Shown here piece after piece: positions 1-11,491 of a stretch of 64,000 bases of DNA. Source of the stretch: Lasiodiplodia sp. COLG20 (lineage: Eukaryota; Ascomycota; Dothideomycetes; Botryosphaeriales; Botryosphaeriaceae); contig VNWV01000004.1 of NCBI GenBank assembly GCA_009801085.1, positions 496,001 through 560,000 on the forward strand, given 5' to 3'. Within the stretch, counting starts at the first letter, position 1. Every line of letters starts with the position of its first letter. The notes beneath the pieces were generated by a model. The model saw only the letters and a list, made by a program, of their open reading frames with translations, made no database searches and was not told the DNA's origin. The position numbers and the translations under genes are program-made.

Positions 1-1159
1 GCACGTCCTGCATCAACGCACCCTTCCACAACAACTTCTCCCCAAACCTTACCTCCCGCCCATCCACCACCATCCGCGCCCCGCCTCCCATCCGCATCTT
101 CAGCCCCGTCGCGGTCACGATGATGTCGCACGGCAGCTCCGCGCCGGAGGCGAGCGCGATGCCGGCGGCAGTGACGCGCGCGATGGTATCAGTCACGACG
201 CTGGCATTGCCGCCGGGATGCAGCGCGGCGAAGAAGTCGGCGTCCGGGCACGCGCACACGCGCTGGTCCCACGGGTCGTACCGCGGGTTGAAGTGCGGGT
301 CGTACGCGACGCCGCTGCCCGCCAGCGCCGCTTCGGTCTCGCTGCGCAGGAGACGGCGGGCGAGGGCCGGGCAGGCGCGGCAGAAGAAGTAGAAGAGGTA
401 GCCCGTGAGCAGGTAGCGCCAGCGGATGAGGTGGTGGGCGGCGGGCGCGGAGAGGAGGGAGCGGAGGAGGTTGTCGAGGGTGCTGGTGAGGGGCTGGGAG
501 ACGATGTAGCTGGGCGAGCGCTGCAGCATCGTGACGTGCGCGGCGCCGCTGGAGGCCAGGTTGGGCAGGAGCGTGATGGCTGTGGCGCCGCTGCCGATGA
601 TGACGATGCGCTGGCCGGTGTAGTCCAGGTCGGATGGCCAGAACTGCGGGTGCACGACTTGGCCGGCGAAGGCTTCTAGGCCGGGGATCGTGGCGCTTAG
701 GGCTTCGTCGTAGTCGTAGTAGCCGGTGCCCATGATGAGGAAGGTTGCGTAGAATGTCTTTGGTGCGGCGTCCGAGCCGGAAGTGACGACGACGTCCAGC
801 CGCCACTTTTGCAGCTCGGAAGACCAGCTGGCCGTCTGCAGTTTGTGGCGGAACTGGATGTGCGAGTCGATTCCTTCTGAGGCGGCGGCTTCTTTCATGT
901 AGTTGACGATGGCTGGGCCTTCGGCTATGCAGCGCTCGTCCATCCATGGCCGCCAGGGGAAGCCGAATGTGTAGAGGTCCGAGTCGGACCGGATGCCCGG
1001 GTACTTGAAAAGATCCCAGGTCCCGCCGATGCTGTCGCGCGCCTCAAGGATGGTGTAGCTGGTGCCGGCTGGTAGCTGCGTTTGGACACGGTAGGCTGCG
1101 TTGATGCCGGATATTCCGGCGCCGATGATGACTACGTCGAAGTCGGTTTGCGCATCCAT
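1..1159 (-). CDS. Baeyer-Villiger-type flavin monooxygenase (3' end outside window)
   Basis: Reading is open on the minus strand from an ATG at 1159 to the window edge, so about 386 N-terminal residues are visible and the C-terminus is missing. The N-terminus has a Rossmann FAD motif (VVIIGAGISG, residues about 9-18) followed by the FAD-contacting GGTW. A Baeyer-Villiger fingerprint follows (FAGQVVHPQFWP, fitting FxGxxxHxxxWP), then a second dinucleotide motif (IVIIGSGATA) for NADPH. Family knowledge: such enzymes insert an oxygen next to a ketone, or oxygenate N or S, using NADPH and O2, and often serve secondary metabolism or catabolism of cyclic ketones. No intron is needed in the visible part. 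The next gene, an MFS carrier, is transcribed divergently. Class is confident; the substrate cannot be read. Confidence 0.9.
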   Translation of the reverse strand, partial: MDAQTDFDVVIIGAGISGINAAYRVQTQLPAGTSYTILEARDSIGGTWDLFKYPGIRSDSDLYTFGFPWRPWMDERCIAEGPAIVNYMKEAAASEGIDSHIQFRHKLQTASWSSELQKWRLDVVVTSGSDAAPKTFYATFLIMGTGYYDYDEALSATIPGLEAFAGQVVHPQFWPSDLDYTGQRIVIIGSGATAITLLPNLASSGAAHVTMLQRSPSYIVSQPLTSTLDNLLRSLLSAPAAHHLIRWRYLLTGYLFYFFCRACPALARRLLRSETEAALAGSGVAYDPHFNPRYDPWDQRVCACPDADFFAALHPGGNASVVTDTIARVTAAGIALASGAELPCDIIVTATGLKMRMGGGARMVVDGREVRFGEKLLWKGALMQDV

Positions 1160-2161
1160 GGTTCCGGAGTCTGCAAAAAAAAACAATCGTGAATGTGTGA
1201 CAGCAGAGAAGAAGTGATGGATGTGTTAGGAAAGTAGATTTTGAATGAAGACAATGGCCGAATTTAATACAAGGCACTGAACGGATGAGTGACACCCGCT
1301 TCGCTCACCGACGCGAAAGCATGCTCACGCCCGGAACACGAGTGTTCCGAATAGCCCTATATTCGCCTTTCCGGGAAATGTTGGAGTGTGCTTCACGACT
1401 GCACTTCGGCCGATCTGGGTGGGGCAGGTTTCGCGCGGGTCCTGCCAAAACGGGAAACAACCCGACGATTAAGCTTGATCTACCCCCTTGAAAAGGTTCG
1501 CCCCGCGCCCGATCCCCAGAATCTCAGCCACCCGAACTCCCGAGTGGCATACCTTCGGCCGATCCGAGTTGGTCGGGACGAAAGAACAAGTATAACCGAG
1601 AACTACGTTGGATCCTGCGGAACCCACAGACTAGGTCATTGCTCTTTGTCCGCGGGCACCGTTCGTGTTCAGTAGTACCGCTTGGCAGGATCCTTAAATT
1701 CCTAGCAAAGGAGGCTAGTTATTCTGTATCATTGCCGAGAAGTTACTACCTCCGCTATCGCCCAGTGCTGTCCTTAATGGATGGGCTTGTTCATCGGCTG
1801 CAAAATGTGAGCCCTTGGCGCCGAAACAAACTTGAATTTCAATGGAGTAATGCTATTTCTGTCTAGAACAAAAGGCAGAAATAGCTGTAGTAAATTATTG
1901 CAGTTAGTGATAATTATGAATTGCGTGAAGACTGATATTGTTTTGGAGTGGTCCTTATCCTCTACAATGACTAAGCTACTTATACACGTGATATGACGCA
2001 AAACATTTCTTTTCGCTATCGATTATACCTAGGTATTCTCTTCATCGCATCTCGTAAATCTTTATTACGTAACGGCCTCGCTTAAATCTATTGAACAAAA
2101 GTTAAAGAAACATTCCAACAATTAAGCCAGGGATTAACTCCACACATCAAACGAAAAAAAC
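1160..2161. other. Intergenic, divergent promoter region
   Basis: This 1.0 kb lies between the divergently read monooxygenase and MFS carrier. It contains only short ORFs without family features. The right third (1850-2160) is AT-rich and must hold the carrier's promoter. No repeat or RNA gene was recognised. Confidence 0.6.
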
Positions 2162-3609
2162 ATGGCCGCAGACATTGAAAAACCACCACCACCCCAGCAC
2201 AACCCAACGACGACGACGACCACCAACGCCACAACACCTCCATCACCACCACTCTCCCCCGCCGCCGCCGACCATGCCCCACCACCACCACCACCACCCG
2301 ACGGCGGCCTCCGCGCCTGGACCCAAGTCCTAGCGGGCCACCTCTGCGTCTTCAACACCTTCGGCCAAATCAACTCGTTCGGCATCTTCCAAGCCTACTA
2401 CAGTGCCCATCTCCCCCACCTCTCCCCTAGCACCATCTCCTGGATCGGCACCCTCCAAATCCTCCTCATCTATGGGCTGGCCACCTTCTCCGGCCGCGCC
2501 CTCGACGCCGGCTTCCTGCGCGCCACCCTCGCCCTCGGCACCGCGCTGCAGCTGCTCGGCATCTTCGCGACCAGCGGCGCGGTGGAGTATTGGCAGTTGC
2601 TGCTCGCGCAGGGCGTGTGTCAGGGCGTGGGGATGGGGATGGTGTTTTGTCCGGCTGTGGCTCATGCGGCGACGTTTTTTAGGAGGAAGAGGGTCGTCGC
2701 GGTGTCGTGTGTGGCGTGCGGCGGCGCGACGGGCGGCATGGTCTTTCCGGCGATCGCGCAGACGTTGCTTGGGAGGGTGGGGTTCGCGTGGACGGTGAGG
2801 GTGATGGGGTTTGTTGTCGCGGGGAATGGGGCGGTTGTGTTGGCGTTGGCCAGGGCGAGGGGGGATGGGGATGGTGCTGCGGAGGGGGAGGGCAAGGGGG
2901 AGGGAAAGAAGAAAGAGAGGGCGCCGTTGATCGAGTGGGCGGCGTTCCGGGAGACGCCGTACTCGCTGTACTGCGTGAGCATGTTCTTCGCCTTCTGGGG
3001 CATCTGGATCGCATACTACTACGTGAGTTGCTTTCTTTCCCCCATGCCTATACCAACTACAACGCCGTATAAAGCAGCTAATGAGAACAACAACAGGTCC
3101 GCGCCTAAGCCCGCGACATCCTGCACCTCTCGGACCGCTCCTCCTTCAACCTCATCCTCCTCATCAACGGCGTCGGCGTCCCCGGCCGCCTCGTCCCCGC
3201 CCTGCTCGCCGACCGCTTCTTCGGCCCCGTCAACGTCTTCATCCCCGTCATCCTGCTCGCCGGCGTCTGCCTCTTCTGCTGGCACGCCGTCGCGTCCGAG
3301 GCCGGCATGACCGCCTTCGTCGTCTTCTACGGCTTCTTCGGCGCCGGCACCCAGTCCTTGCTGCAGGCCGCCCTGGCGAGCCTGAACACGGACGTCAGGA
3401 AAGCGGGCGTGAGGATTGGGATGGGGTTTAGTGTGGTGGGGTTGGCGTCGTTGACCGGGAGCCCGGTTGGCGGCGCGTTGATCGAGAGGAGGGGGGGCGA
3501 TTATTTGTATGCGCAGATGTTTGCGGGGGCGACGATGGTGTTGGGGGGTTTGATTCTGGTGGCGGCGAGGGTGGCGAAGACGGGGTTTGTGCTGAGGGCA
3601 AGGATGTAA
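2162..3609 (+). CDS. MFS transporter, monocarboxylate-transporter-like, with apparent nonsense codon
   Basis: Exon 1 is 2162-3022, a 74-nt intron (GTGAGT...CAG) is 3023-3096, and exon 2 is 3097-3609. The protein starts with a proline/threonine-rich cytosolic tail, then DGGLRAW, a hallmark of fungal monocarboxylate-transporter-like MFS proteins, and about 12 hydrophobic segments. About 455 residues are expected, normal for the family. Exon 2 in the required frame begins GTC CGC GCC TAA, so a stop (TAA 3106-3108) lies four codons in, yet the frame behind it (RDILHL, GVPGRL, FFGAG, then a normal C-terminus) is clearly conserved. A weaker donor at 3027 (GTTGCT) paired with an AG at 3108-3109 would bypass the stop. 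So this is either a young pseudogene, a base error, or unusual splicing. Role if intact: uptake or efflux of a small carboxylate across the plasma membrane. Confidence 0.75.
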
Positions 3610-4676
3610 GTAGGACGGCATGGCTAGTGGCTGGATGATGGTCGTCTTGGTGGGGTAGGTGTGACGAGATGAGCTGCGTTGATTGGTGGCTTCAGGATGC
3701 CCTTTGATTCACTGTGGCTCAGCCTCGCCGTCAGCTTCTCCATGCAATCCGAGAAGGTTGCGAAGAGTGCTATTTAATCAGCTGCTACCTATCCATAATA
3801 GATACTCCAACAGGTGGCTGCCTGTCCTCAGATTTTAAGTAGGCCTTTTATTAGCATCAGGCTTCCTTAAGATAGATATAGCCTTTTCGGTTAAGACAAT
3901 TACACGTGTACAACATGTTTGTACACCTTGTTCTGAAAGCCTGATGAAATGGTGTTACAACACAGCCCCAAGGCTGCCGAGGTACTAAGGCCTCCTCACA
4001 GTGCTACCTTTAATGCAGGGGGTTTCTATATTTTTCGTTGCGTTTCATGCACCGTATTCAACGGTACCTTGAGAGCGGATAATTTCAGTTTCATTTTCTT
4101 GACTGGTACATAAAGCCACTTTGTTCAAGAATTGTAAAATGACAACTCAAAGGTCTGATAGAAGATGCGTACACGAGATGCATGACTATCTAAAACTGTC
4201 TTGCTAATGGGCGAAGAAAGTTGGTGATCCGGGTAGGAAGCTTCTAATTGGCGATGAGGATGATACGGGCTGGATCGTATGCAAGGATTGCTTAGAATAA
4301 AGAATTGTGAAACTCTGAAGATGCGGACACAGCCACGGTATTTCATTCCTCCGTTAAAAGTCTGAGAGTGACACAGCAGGTAATAGCGCCTCTTCTGAGT
4401 GTCTGACATGGAGTGGAATCCTCTATCGGAAGTTCGGTATACTGGAACCGTAGGGTACGTGGTAACACAACAGCGGACAAAGTCATTGATATGGTTGCAT
4501 TGAGAGGTACGGTGACTTTTATAGATTCACAGGATTTTAATAATAGATTTGAGAAAATTGGCAAAATTTCTAAGAATAGAACTCGGATAAATAGCATATG
4601 AAGCAACATAAGGTCGTAGAACGAATTTTGAAAACAACTCCATATTCCTAGCACATCCCGCCTTCTGAAACTGATA
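3610..4676. other. Intergenic
   Basis: About 1.07 kb, moderately AT-rich, with only short unconvincing ORFs on both strands. It holds the 3' end of the MFS gene and the promoter of the serine-rich surface protein gene. Nothing else was recognised. Confidence 0.6.
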
Positions 4677-6185
4677 ATGGCGCGTATTATGGCAATTTGG
4701 TGTCTTTATCTTTTTCTCTTGGCGATTTGCTGCCTAGTAAGAGCAACTTTTACAGGCAACGACTCGAATTGCTCTACAGGCTGCTGGGCTACGTTACCGT
4801 TGGATTTACAGATCTACTGGCATCCACGCTCTGCTTCCAGTACTTTGACAGCTTTCACTGTCGTGACGATTGTAAGGCATTCTATCGGCTTTTATGAACA
4901 CGAGTTTCTCTGGTTAACTAAGCTCATTAGATCAATTCTCAACGTAATGTTACTCGATACACCACAAAAACAGGTGAACTACCCAGTGGATATATCCTTC
5001 CACAACTGGATCAACACAAAACGCATGTTTGCGTATTTGGATTGAAAGGATCTTCTGAGCCAGCTTTCTCAGTGTGTGTTCTCATTTCGTCCGTTACTTT
5101 CAAAAAGCTGCGCTAAACACTTGTTCAGAACATTCCCATCCAGTTACCAAGTCTGGCAATCTTCATACCAACGGGAACACTGCCTACATACCACTTCTGG
5201 CAATAATACAGGGTCTTCGTGCTTTTCAACACGAGCTATGGGCACAACGAGCATTCTACCCGCGAGTCAGTGGGCCTCAATAAGGATGTTTGAAAAGATG
5301 ATTCATCGTGATCCATATGGCCTAAACCACGAATGCAAATTTACATGGAAATCGATAGAGAAAAGATTTCTCAATAGCGGGGAACGGCACACAGACTTGG
5401 ACTTTTCCTTTGTAAGCATGGGACCTGCAATACCTCTCGAAACCGACCCGGTTCTTACGACCGCCGGCTCAACCTCATATGAGACCGATGAGACAGAAGT
5501 GACAAGGTCATATGAGCCTCTGTCTACGAAGTCGCTTTCTCCTGCATCATACTCAACTCTGGCCCCGCGGACTAGTACGGAAAGTAGTTCGAGGATTTCT
5601 CCGCCTGGCTACCAATCTTCAATCATAAGGACGGAATCGCCGGTTCAACCAACACTAGCTCTGGCAATCGTTGCTTCTCCATCGAATGCCACGGTCGGTC
5701 GTGTTGACTCCACCACCGGGATTGGTGGTCACTCGATCTCTGATCAGCCACCGTACGAAGCTGGCTCAGACAAAGAGACATCTCAGAAAAGCCCATCCGG
5801 GTTAAACGGTTTGACGACTAAAGCAGTCGGCATCCTTGCTTCAGCTTCAGGTTCTGGCCTCGTTTCCAAGGTCGTATCGGATGATGATAGCAAATCGGCA
5901 GGTTCTTCCAGACCCGCGGCACCACAAAGTGTAACGGAGAGTTCTGTCGCAGAAACGAACGGGCCAAATGAGTTGAGCACTACCAGAGTGAAGACTACCG
6001 CTGCCGATGGCCATGATGCGAGCTCTATCACCGCATTGGGTACCGCGCAATGGTCAACTGGTGGAGCTGCAACCGTGGCAGGTGCAACAGCTACCGGTGA
6101 AGCTGGGAGTTTATCTGCATTACGTGGCCGTACGCCAAACCTCTGGGTTATGTTTCTTTTGGGCAAGCTGATGTTAAGTTGTTAG
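4677..6185 (+). CDS. Serine/threonine-rich secreted or cell-surface protein, paralogue 1
   Basis: The model has three exons: 4677-4871, 4931-5032 and 5073-6185, with introns of 59 and 40 nt, both phase 0. This gives about 469 residues. The N-terminus is a signal peptide (hydrophobic core at residues 5-20). A cysteine-bearing domain of about 200 residues follows, ending near a DPYGLN motif. Then comes a long Ser/Thr/Pro-rich stalk, probably O-glycosylated, and a short hydrophobic tail (LWVMFLLGKLML) that could be a GPI-attachment signal. The exon boundaries are fixed by comparison with the paralogue at 15137-16916, where both introns fall at the same sites (after TAFTVVTI and after a conserved Cys codon). 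The family is not recognised by name; the architecture suggests a wall or surface protein. No enzymatic motif is seen. Confidence 0.7.
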
Positions 6186-6598
6186 TAATTTTCATGAACG
6201 CAGAAATGTTGGTAAGCTCCAGAATTTGCCCCTCTGGTTATTCGATGTCAAGCCCCACCTGTTTTTAGGCCATGATGTATTCTCCTTCACACTCAACATC
6301 TAATATAGTGCCACATTTTGCGAAGAGCAAGTTTTAGGACGAGCCAGAGGTGTCGGATTGCGTTCAGAGAGCGAGATCACCGCTCGCGCTCATGAAATAC
6401 ACGGCAGACTTGAACCGCGCGAGCCAGAGAACTGTGTCTTTGGAACTGTGTCTTTGTACAGAAAGGTGTAAGAAAAATGGAAGGCAAGATGCCTACTGTA
6501 ACATGCTTTTATGAGTAATGAATATTGCTGTAACGCCTATGAATCCTAAGCTACTGCTGACAACATGGTCTAGATGAAAGCTCCTGTCTGAGTCTTGA
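6186..6598. other. Intergenic between convergent genes
   Basis: A gap of about 0.41 kb between the 3' ends of the surface protein gene and the minus-strand HET gene. No ORF or repeat of note. Confidence 0.6.
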
Positions 6599-8671
6599 CT
6601 AACAGAGAATTGCCTGAAACTCGGTTCCCTTGTCAGCTCCCGAGCCAAGGTCCAAAGCTCCATAGTCTTCTTTTTCGGTAACGTTTGTTGGTGCCCAGAT
6701 GCCGAATACTTGGTACGCCGGTAAAGATCCCTCTGTTGGCACCCGTTGAGCTTCGAAAAGTAGCGACTCGTGAAACGATTCATCTCCTATTCTCACGGTC
6801 AACACTTCCCGACCCCTTTCCTCCGCTGCTTTTTTCGATATCAACTCCAGATCCACATCTTTGCGGAAGAAGCCAATGCGTGGTGGCCGATCCCCACCGC
6901 CATCCGTCGCGGAGAACATGAGCTTGACACCCTCGTTCCAACAGACGCCCATGTCGAGACCGAGAGCCGAGCTGAGAATCTGGTGCACGCAATGGTATAG
7001 CTCGTCGGAGCCGACAGAAGTTTCGTCGAAGCCGACGGGTGCCCAGTCGAACTTCTTCATGTGGTTGTTCTTCTCGAAGAGCATGTGCATCAACGCTAGC
7101 CGTCGAGCCTGAGCAGCCGATATTTCCGGGATGCCTTGTTCGTCTTTAACTTCTTGAATGTAGATGAAGGCATTGTTGTAGTACTGTTCATCGATCATGC
7201 GGTACGCGCCGGCTGTTTTCTCGTCGCCCCAGTGTTTGATGATGGAGTGGAACAGCTCCACAAGAGGCTTCCCATGGGGGGTTTTGGGAATGTCTTTAAT
7301 GAGAGCGTGCCAGTCTTTGGCACCCGCGGAGAGTGGCAGATTTTGTACATTCAGGTTCTTGAGATAGATCTGCTGAGACGGTCCGATGTTGGAGTGGATT
7401 CCTTTGTGCCCGATGGCGCTGTAAACCATAGATGCGTTATGGATCGTCATCGATGACAGGTAGTATGCTGGCTTCCATAGTGCGGATCCGATTTTTGTGT
7501 CTTCGAAGAGGCCTTGAGGTGCGCTGGTCGCAAGCATGACGCCGTGATTCACACGTAGCTGGTCAATCGCGTCTTGGAACAGATCTGCTGTCGTCATCGT
7601 CTTGTAGTCCGATGGAATGACATACCCGGGGCAAGAGGTCCAGACAGATATGACATAATCTCGAGACCGTGTCGCCTGCCGATAGGGACCCAGGCGTCCT
7701 GCGGAAAGTTGCCCCATGTCGTAGAAGAAGCGTCCAACTTTCTGTGCTTCGGAGAGGCCATCATTGTTGCTTGGCATCACGCCGCCTTTGCGTAGCGTCT
7801 CTCCCGAGAGGAACCGGAAGTAGGCGTCGACATTCTCCATCGAAGGAGGCGTGAAGCCTTCGACGTACTTCTTCAGCTCCGCCGTGTTCTCGAGCTCGAC
7901 CTGGAGAACGAACATCTCCAGCCGGCGCAGCGCAATCCGCTCCGGACATCCCCCATCAACGAGCGCGCCGTAAAGCCTATGCAAGAACGGCGCCAGCTTG
8001 CTCACATCCCTATCCTCCTCACCCCTCGCCCTCACGCATTCCGCCTCCTCGCGCCCCACCCACACGCACCGCACCTGCTCCGCATACATCAGCTCCTGTC
8101 GCGGCCACATCCTCCGCATCCACATCGACGGCGCAGTCGAGTTCAAGCACGACATCAGCCGCCGCCGACTCGGCGCCAGCACCCGCAGCGTCTCCGGCCC
8201 GAAATTCGCCAAATCGACCCGCGCGAGGTCGCGCATGTGCTCGCGCAAACACCCGCACAGCGCGCCAGGCATCAGCACAACCACATCAAACGTCCGGTAA
8301 ATCGTCGGGATGCTGGCCAGCGTGCGCACGATCTCGTCTTCTCGCTGCGGGATGCAGAACTGGTCCATCCAGACCGGCCTTTCGGCGCACAGCTCGATCA
8401 GCCGGTTCAGCAGGTCGCTGACGACCCATTCCGTGCCGATCTCGAGGCTGAAGGTGCGCGTGGCGGAGGTGGAGGCGTGGCCGACGGTGATGGGCCCGCG
8501 GTCGAATGCGCCCCAGACGTAGGAGAGCGCGGTTGCGTTGCCGCGCGCGAGGGGGACGTCGTGCTGGTGCACGGAGAGGTGCGGGGATGGCGTGAAGGGG
8601 CAGTTTGGCGCTGTGCAGACGCGGAGGTCGGCGACGCGGGCGAAGATGGGGCCGGAGGGGTTGGTGTCCAT
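6599..8671 (-). CDS. HET-domain (heterokaryon incompatibility) protein 1
   Basis: A single uninterrupted frame of 690 residues from ATG 8671 to TAG 6599. The open frame extends upstream of 8671 but has no ATG there. HET signatures are visible: ALSYVWG (residues 48-54), PVWMDQFCIPQ (99-109) and a W-rich segment WMRRMWPRQELM (184-195), the three blocks that define the fungal HET domain. The C-terminal 450 residues have no recognised domain. Family knowledge: HET proteins act in the cytosol to trigger cell death when genetically different hyphae fuse; the HET domain is distantly TIR-like. It reads in the same direction as a second HET gene immediately upstream. Which nonself signal it senses cannot be read. 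Confidence 0.9.
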   Translation of the reverse strand: MDTNPSGPIFARVADLRVCTAPNCPFTPSPHLSVHQHDVPLARGNATALSYVWGAFDRGPITVGHASTSATRTFSLEIGTEWVVSDLLNRLIELCAERPVWMDQFCIPQREDEIVRTLASIPTIYRTFDVVVLMPGALCGCLREHMRDLARVDLANFGPETLRVLAPSRRRLMSCLNSTAPSMWMRRMWPRQELMYAEQVRCVWVGREEAECVRARGEEDRDVSKLAPFLHRLYGALVDGGCPERIALRRLEMFVLQVELENTAELKKYVEGFTPPSMENVDAYFRFLSGETLRKGGVMPSNNDGLSEAQKVGRFFYDMGQLSAGRLGPYRQATRSRDYVISVWTSCPGYVIPSDYKTMTTADLFQDAIDQLRVNHGVMLATSAPQGLFEDTKIGSALWKPAYYLSSMTIHNASMVYSAIGHKGIHSNIGPSQQIYLKNLNVQNLPLSAGAKDWHALIKDIPKTPHGKPLVELFHSIIKHWGDEKTAGAYRMIDEQYYNNAFIYIQEVKDEQGIPEISAAQARRLALMHMLFEKNNHMKKFDWAPVGFDETSVGSDELYHCVHQILSSALGLDMGVCWNEGVKLMFSATDGGGDRPPRIGFFRKDVDLELISKKAAEERGREVLTVRIGDESFHESLLFEAQRVPTEGSLPAYQVFGIWAPTNVTEKEDYGALDLGSGADKGTEFQAILC

Positions 8672-9211
8672 TGGGATGTAGTAAGTAACTAAGGGAGACT
8701 TGGAGATGCTATTTGGACTAGTAGATGGCCATTTGGGGTTGTAGCCTTGTTGATGCGTATGAGGCAAAGCACAAGAGCAAAGTGGGGCATTTCGGGGTTC
8801 GCGAATGATTGGTGACAAGGTTAATTAGTAAGATTGGGGGCTACAATGTGTTGTGCTTAAAACAGCGCTAGAGCTCGACAAATCGTTGCTGAAGCCATAA
8901 TCAACGTATTGCAACTAAGATCTATATTAAAGCCCTCTAGATCCGGAGCCTCGTTATGACTGGGTAACAACCTTTAACAGCCGCATCGCTTTTCGAACGG
9001 CTACGTTGGGTGAAATAGAAACGCAAGCGTATGTATCGCGCTTGTCTGCTGTGATTCAGCGTTGATACTACGGAACTACAATAGATTTGCTGTGTAAGGG
9101 AGGAAGATCTCCATTCAGAAAAGGGTCTTGATGACGGTCAGGTCTCGCAGAAGAAGTTATCGCCAATGCCTACTCTCATGAGGCCTGATTGAGACGTGGC
9201 TTAGCTGCAAT
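8672..9211. other. Intergenic between tandem HET genes
   Basis: About 0.54 kb. It holds the promoter of the HET gene at 6599-8671 and the 3' end of the one at 9212-11491. No repeat or other ORF was recognised. Confidence 0.6.
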
Positions 9212-11491
9212 TCAATCGATGCACCATTTGCTCTTTTCATTGGTCCAATCACCAACGACTGCAGTGTACTGATGGTCAATCAAGTAATTTTTTCCTTCTC
9301 TTGTCACGCCATCAGAACTTACCCCTAGCATACGCTCTCTTTCAGCGAGCTGGTCGGCGAGAAGACTGTTTCCTTCAAGCAAGTGGTGATTGGCATCGTA
9401 TATCACGCCTGAATCTGCACGACGTGCATATGTGACCCCATCGTGCTCCTCAGTCACAAAGACCATCACAAAACGTGTGCCTGGTACCATATTCGAGTTG
9501 GATATCTTCGAAGTCATCAGAAGGGCGATGCGGCTGAAACAACCCTCGGGGACGGTAAAGGGTTTGTCGTCCTCAGCATCGCTAGCGGTAGAGGACTTCG
9601 TAAGGAAGTAACCCCAATGACCATCTGTCCCTAGAATCCAAGGGTAGACGTGGATTGGGTGAGATAATGGAAAGCTCAGGCTCCATAAGGTAATGCTATA
9701 TGCATTCACGAGAAGACCATCTTTGGTGGGTGATGCGCGTGCATCGCCGTATGCACTACCAATTCCCAGACCAAGTAGTGTCCTTGGAGCCCATCGAAAC
9801 CCAATAGAACCAAATCTGGGGTACTGATGGTATATCCAATTTTCGGAAATATGTTGGAGTTGGGCCCAAAAGTGCATCATGCGATCCCGAGGATTTGCGC
9901 GCAGGAGGGGAGATGGGTCAATGTCCATCAAACCAGCCAAGCACAAACTCTCATCCTCCTGGACGCTTGTAGTGCGTGTGTCCAATGCAGAAGTGCAAAT
10001 TCCGAGCTCTATGACAGGAGCCTTGTATGGTTGTTTCGAGACTCTGGAGCTTCCGCGAAAAGAAAAGTAGAATTTGAGTAGAGCGGAAGTACTTCCCCAT
10101 CCTTTCTTGAAATTTACTTGAAATCCTAGTGCCGTAGATAATATTTCGTCGGAATCCAGTGTCCCATTCGAGAATTGAAATATCACTGTCTCGGGCAAAG
10201 CCCCTTCTTGAAATGTCCACAAGCGAGAGCACCAATTGGACGAATAAATGTAAAAGGCCAGTTCAGCGACTGATCTTCCTGTGACATCTATTGACCTCAA
10301 TGTATTATCAAGTACGAGGACTTTGTTTGCGTACGCGTAAGTGTCTCGCATCTTCCGAATTGCGATTCTTTTCCCATTCGATGAGATTGCAGGACAACAA
10401 AGCGTATCAATCCAAAAAGGAATCCGATCAGCTTTTCCAGGGTAAAGGCTTTGTACAGAGTCGTTAAGTACTTCCAACTGACATTGAGGCATCGCATTGG
10501 AGTGAGGGTTTCCGAGACCATCAGACCAGACGTGTGATATAGCAACATATGTCGCGTTGAATTTCCCCGGGATCAATTTGACAACTTTGTTGCTGCGATC
10601 CCATGACACCAAGGGAAGATCTCCTGACTCAAGCACCTTTTCCACAGCTACTTGTTCGAATCCACGGAAAGGACAGTCGCAACAATCATGGCTGTGTACC
10701 GTTCGATATGTTGATTTCTGGATTTGAGAGGCCAAGCATTGGGCCCCCGTGCAAACTTCACGATGACGTCGACCTTTCTGCAGATTGCAAAGGAAAGAAA
10801 TAAAGTACCGATATTCCAACTCGACGAGTTGTTTTGACCGCTCGACAGCCCTAGGACACCATCCCTGTTCGATCATTTCGCGTTCCAAAAGGTCTATACT
10901 GTCGTCGTGATCTAGAGTTGGCGGCTCCCATTGAGATTTGGTAGTATAAGATATGGAATTTTCGTCTTGGAAGATAACTTGCCGAAGATAGCTTATGAAT
11001 CGCCCGGTTAACGACAGGGACAGAAGGAAGTAAGGATTCAGTGAAGGTGTGGGCTCCGGCCTAATGAAGTCATAAGCGAGGTATGCGGTCCGCAATGACC
11101 GATCCAAGCGATGCATGTCATTTGCCGTAATAAGGCCAGAGTCTCGCTTTGAAACGAGTTGATCGGCGTGCGAAAGTAGATTCCTGGTGTGAATATATTT
11201 CGTGCCATTGTCATCGTCAATGTAGTCCTGGAAGACAATATCGTCGCCAAAGGCGGCATGAAGAAGACCGAAAAACAGCCACTGCTGCAGGAAGGCCGTG
11301 GCAGCTCTCCGGCCTCTGCCACTGGCACCATCCACCTCGGTCCATGTGGATCTAGTGTATAGTTCTTCTTGAGTCCATCCCTGGCGCTCAGGATAGGTGT
11401 CAAAGTCGCCTCTGTCGTATTCCTCCAGGCAGTAATACCGAATCCTCGGTGGGCTCCGAACAGGGTCTCTCGGTAATGGTACGTGATCCAT
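9212..11491 (-). CDS. HET-domain protein 2 (long type)
   Basis: One exon of 759 residues; the ATG at 11491 is the first in the open frame. The first 300 residues form an uncharacterised extension that includes a Cys/His-containing stretch around 265-280. The HET core comes after it: YVAISHVWSDGLGNP (about 315-329), PFWIDTLCCP (358-367) and RLWTFQEG (423-430). This central HET placement is a known long class of fungal HET proteins. It is unlike the neighbouring HET protein, whose HET blocks are N-terminal, so the two genes are not a recent tandem duplication. A role in programmed cell death or allorecognition is inferred from the family only. No disabling mutation is seen. Confidence 0.88.
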   Translation of the reverse strand: MDHVPLPRDPVRSPPRIRYYCLEEYDRGDFDTYPERQGWTQEELYTRSTWTEVDGASGRGRRAATAFLQQWLFFGLLHAAFGDDIVFQDYIDDDNGTKYIHTRNLLSHADQLVSKRDSGLITANDMHRLDRSLRTAYLAYDFIRPEPTPSLNPYFLLSLSLTGRFISYLRQVIFQDENSISYTTKSQWEPPTLDHDDSIDLLEREMIEQGWCPRAVERSKQLVELEYRYFISFLCNLQKGRRHREVCTGAQCLASQIQKSTYRTVHSHDCCDCPFRGFEQVAVEKVLESGDLPLVSWDRSNKVVKLIPGKFNATYVAISHVWSDGLGNPHSNAMPQCQLEVLNDSVQSLYPGKADRIPFWIDTLCCPAISSNGKRIAIRKMRDTYAYANKVLVLDNTLRSIDVTGRSVAELAFYIYSSNWCSRLWTFQEGALPETVIFQFSNGTLDSDEILSTALGFQVNFKKGWGSTSALLKFYFSFRGSSRVSKQPYKAPVIELGICTSALDTRTTSVQEDESLCLAGLMDIDPSPLLRANPRDRMMHFWAQLQHISENWIYHQYPRFGSIGFRWAPRTLLGLGIGSAYGDARASPTKDGLLVNAYSITLWSLSFPLSHPIHVYPWILGTDGHWGYFLTKSSTASDAEDDKPFTVPEGCFSRIALLMTSKISNSNMVPGTRFVMVFVTEEHDGVTYARRADSGVIYDANHHLLEGNSLLADQLAERERMLGVSSDGVTREGKNYLIDHQYTAVVGDWTNEKSKWCID

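Noticed and set aside
8672..8818. Upstream extension of HET protein 1
   Set aside because: The frame is open but contains no ATG before 8671.
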